Source of the DNA: Candidatus Omnitrophota bacterium
GTDB lineage: Bacteria > Omnitrophota > Gorgyraeia > Zapsychrales > Zapsychraceae
DNA: 52,251 nucleotides
Reading direction: 5' to 3'
Assembly (NCBI GenBank): GCA_015233405.1
Contig: JADFXT010000015.1
Location: 1-52,251, forward strand
Shown piece after piece: positions 50,199 through 52,251 of this stretch (position 1 is its first letter; each line of letters starts with the position of its first letter). The notes beneath the pieces were generated by a model. That model searched no databases and was not told the origin of the DNA. It saw nothing but the letters and a program-made list of their open reading frames with translations. The translations under genes were made by a program, and so were the position numbers.

Positions 50199-50910
50199 AA
50201 TCAAGTTACAGCTTTTTTTATCCCATAATGGTGTTTGTTCTCGACGGAAAGCCTTTGACCTGATCAAACAAGGGCATGTCAAGGTCAATGGAGAAACGGT
50301 GGATGAGCCCTCGACGATGATCGACCCTGGCATCGACCGGATTTTTATTGGCAGCCAACAGGTCGCCGCCAAGGGATTTGAATATTTGATGCTCCATAAA
50401 CCGGCCGGCTATGTCACAACCGCCGAGGATAGATTTGCCGAGAAAACTGTTTTTGATTTGCTGCCCAGAGAATATCGCCATTTGGCGTCAGTCGGTCGCT
50501 TGGATAAGGATACGGAAGGGCTACTTCTTTTTACCAATGACGGCGATGTGGCGTATAAACTTACGCATCCGAAATTTAATATTCATAAAACGTATTTTGT
50601 CAGAATTGTCGGCCGATTAGAGCAAAGTGGCAAAGAGAGAATCGAAAAGGGCGTTATGATCGACGGAGAAAAAACCGCGCCCGCAAGAATCGAGAAGGTT
50701 GTTTATAAGGAAAATGTAACGGAGTTGTTATTGACGATCCACGAAGGAAAGAAAAGGCAAATCCGTTTGATGTTCCCGAAGGTCGGACACAAGGTCCTTT
50801 ATTTAAAACGTATTGCCCAGGGGCCTATTTCTTTAGGCAATTTACAACGAGGGCAGTTTCGCCCATTAACCAACACAGAAGTGGAAGAGCTCAAGAATGA
50901 TCACGCTTAA
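50170..50910 (+). CDS. rluB: rRNA pseudouridine synthase, RluB/RsuA family
   Basis: 246 residues. An S4 RNA-binding domain (LQLFLSHNGVCSRRKAFDLI) is followed by the catalytic domain with YVTTAEDRF and GRLDKDTEGLLLFTNDGD, where Asp112 is the catalytic aspartate. KRQIRLMFPKVGHKV is the conserved end motif. It isomerises a uridine in rRNA, by family probably 23S. Starts 29 bases inside the methyltransferase gene; the N-terminal MKPLDNATHKI before the S4 domain makes a slightly later start possible. Confidence 0.9.
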   Translation: MKPLDNATHKIKLQLFLSHNGVCSRRKAFDLIKQGHVKVNGETVDEPSTMIDPGIDRIFIGSQQVAAKGFEYLMLHKPAGYVTTAEDRFAEKTVFDLLPREYRHLASVGRLDKDTEGLLLFTNDGDVAYKLTHPKFNIHKTYFVRIVGRLEQSGKERIEKGVMIDGEKTAPARIEKVVYKENVTELLLTIHEGKKRQIRLMFPKVGHKVLYLKRIAQGPISLGNLQRGQFRPLTNTEVEELKNDHA

Positions 50911-52251
50911 TAATGTCACCATGGGTTTTACAGGACGGACCCTTTTTAAAGAGGTCACGTTAAGTATTTTTTCGAATGAAAAGATCGGTTTAACTGGGCC
51001 TAACGGCGCCGGAAAGACAACGTTGTTCTCGATTATTTTAGGACAGATGGAGCCTTTGGCCGGTGATGTGCAGATCCAAAAAAATATCAATATCGGTTAT
51101 CTGCCGCAAGAAGCCTCGTTTCATTCCACGAGGACCGTTATTGATGAAATAACCTCCGGCGATGACAGGATCAAGAAATTGCTCGAGGAGAAACATAGGC
51201 TCGAAGAAGAACAAAAGGCGGACTCGAACCGATATGGAGATGTCCTGCATGAACTTGAACAGCTTGGGATCTATGAATTGGAGCATAAGGCAGAGGAAAT
51301 TTTGATGGGGTTGGGATTTAAAGAAGAGGATTTTCATAAGCCCATTAATCATTTAAGCGGTGGCTGGCAGATGAGAACGCTTTTGGCCAAATTGCTGGTT
51401 TATCCTTACAATCTGCTTCTCTTAGACGAGCCGACCAACTATTTGGATCTATCCGCGACGCTTTGGTTAAAAGATTTCCTTAAAAGTTATCCCGGCTCTT
51501 TTGTCCTTATTTCGCATGACCGGGTTTTTCTCAATGAAGTCACGAACTATACCATTGTTCTCGACGATTCCAGGATCACCAAGATCAAAGGAAATTACGA
51601 AACGTATGAAGAGCAGAAGGCTCTCGATCAAAAGACCTTGGAGCGGCAGAAGAAAGTGGTCGACCAGAAACGTAAGCAATTGGAGGAATTCGCTCAGCGG
51701 TTTCATGCGCAGCCTAACCGTGCCTCCGCGGTCCGGAACAAACGCAAGATGCTGGACCGGCTTGAAACAATTGAGCTTGCCCATGAAAAGAAAAGCATCG
51801 GGGATTTTGAATTTCCGCCGATCAAGCCCAGCGGATACGTGGTCGCTCTTTTGGAACATATTAAGAAATCTTACGGGGAGAAGCTCGTCTATGGGGATTT
51901 GAATTTGGAAATCTTGCGCGGGCAAAAGATATGCCTCGTCGGGCCTAATGGCGCAGGGAAATCGACTCTTCTTAAAATGCTCGCTGGTGTGCTTTCGGCC
52001 GATAGCGGGACGCTGAAATATGGGCATAATGTTGAACTTGGGTATTTTTCCCAATCATGTATGGATGTTTTAAGTCCTCACGGTAATGCCATTGAAGAAG
52101 TGACGCCAATGTCGGAAACCAAAATCCCGTCGCTTCAAGTACGCACCCTGGTAGGGCTTTTTAATTTTCACGGTGATGATGTATTTAAAACCGTTAAGGT
52201 CCTCTCTGGCCGGACAAAAACACGGCTGATCTTGGCCAAGCGCGTCATTAA
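50897..52251 (+). CDS. ABC-F family ATP-binding protein, 3' truncated by window
   Basis: 451 codons are present and the frame is open at the window end. The ATG overlaps rluB by 14 bases. First ATPase: Walker A GPNGAGKT (34-41), signature LSGGWQMR, Walker B LLLLDEPTNYLDL, His in ISHDRVFL. A linker of about 80 charged residues follows (YEEQKALDQKTLERQKKVVD). Second ATPase: Walker A GPNGAGKS (349-356). ABC-F proteins act on the ribosome. The second signature reads LSGRTKTR (436-443) instead of LSGGE-K-R. Confidence 0.9.
   Translation, partial: MITLNNVTMGFTGRTLFKEVTLSIFSNEKIGLTGPNGAGKTTLFSIILGQMEPLAGDVQIQKNINIGYLPQEASFHSTRTVIDEITSGDDRIKKLLEEKHRLEEEQKADSNRYGDVLHELEQLGIYELEHKAEEILMGLGFKEEDFHKPINHLSGGWQMRTLLAKLLVYPYNLLLLDEPTNYLDLSATLWLKDFLKSYPGSFVLISHDRVFLNEVTNYTIVLDDSRITKIKGNYETYEEQKALDQKTLERQKKVVDQKRKQLEEFAQRFHAQPNRASAVRNKRKMLDRLETIELAHEKKSIGDFEFPPIKPSGYVVALLEHIKKSYGEKLVYGDLNLEILRGQKICLVGPNGAGKSTLLKMLAGVLSADSGTLKYGHNVELGYFSQSCMDVLSPHGNAIEEVTPMSETKIPSLQVRTLVGLFNFHGDDVFKTVKVLSGRTKTRLILAKRVI

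Overview
The window looks like a chromosomal segment of an uncultured Gram-negative (diderm) bacterium, most likely of the Omnitrophota (candidate phylum OP3) or a close PVC-side relative. This is inferred, not proven. The support is: outer-membrane logic (TolC family protein, MlaE/F/D lipid transport, O-antigen-type sugar enzymes, lipoproteins), many cytoplasmic-membrane GT-C glycosyltransferases, and a first gene whose C-terminal motif resembles the tails of very large Omnitrophota proteins. No rRNA, CRISPR array, prophage or IS transposase was found. Genes are dense, mostly on the plus strand, and often overlap by 4-44 bases. Good sigma-70-type promoters (TTGNNN-N16/17-TATAAT-like) mark several operon starts.

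Layout. 1-2.1 kb: the 3' part of a large protein carrying an ARMT1/DUF89-like metal phosphatase domain. 2.1-7.0 kb: an AbrB-type regulator behind a 9-bp-phased CATAC array, then a TolC / periplasmic adaptor / MacB efflux operon. The adaptor gene carries an in-frame block of four palindromes. 7.2-10.1 kb: two MFS transporters around a small orphan protein, with tRNA-Ala(CGC) overlapping the end of the second. 10.1-13.2 kb: a methyltransferase and a cold-shock/RNA module (candidate small RNA or attenuator, CspA, a 52-codon zinc-finger miniprotein, a DEAD-box helicase).

13.3-27.8 kb: a surface-polysaccharide region. It holds a GT2 glycosyltransferase, an SGNH hydrolase, the sugar amidation set WbpG-HisH-HisF (HisF has lost the catalytic Asp11 of histidine biosynthesis), a DUF354 glycosyltransferase, AsnB, a GT-B glycosyltransferase, a methyltransferase, YfhO-like and GT-C membrane proteins, a TPR protein and a WbpD-like acetyltransferase. 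27.9-34.2 kb: housekeeping genes (trxA, panD, def, lipA), a flippase-like protein, a NYN nuclease and an Mla-type operon (mlaE, small lipoprotein, mlaF, mlaD), then yggT. 34.3-41.9 kb: ybaB, a small conserved protein, greA, a minus-strand GT-C pair, a second sugar segment (Gfo/Idh/MocA dehydrogenase, second WbpD-like acetyltransferase, GT2), an RlmB-type methyltransferase, an HD-family protein whose HD dyad reads ND, and an M48 lipoprotein protease.

41.9-45.7 kb: a small membrane protein, a soluble PAS3-HisKA-HATPase-REC hybrid kinase, a stand-alone HPt protein and a membrane coiled-coil protein; the kinase and HPt form a self-contained phosphorelay. 45.6-52.25 kb: aminotransferase, dCMP deaminase, alpha/beta hydrolase, GH5 glycosidase, a SpoU-type RNA methyltransferase, an RluB-type pseudouridine synthase and the 5' part of an ABC-F ATPase that runs off the window.

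The two sugar segments fit together. The dehydrogenase and two acetyltransferases can build diacetamido-uronic-acid-type nucleotide sugars, WbpG-HisH-HisF can convert an acetamido group to an acetamidino group, and the glycosyltransferases assemble and export the glycan. The most unusual signals are the palindrome block inside the adaptor gene, the tRNA-CDS overlap, the non-AUG zinc-finger miniprotein in the cold-shock module, and the ARMT1-like domain embedded in a large protein.
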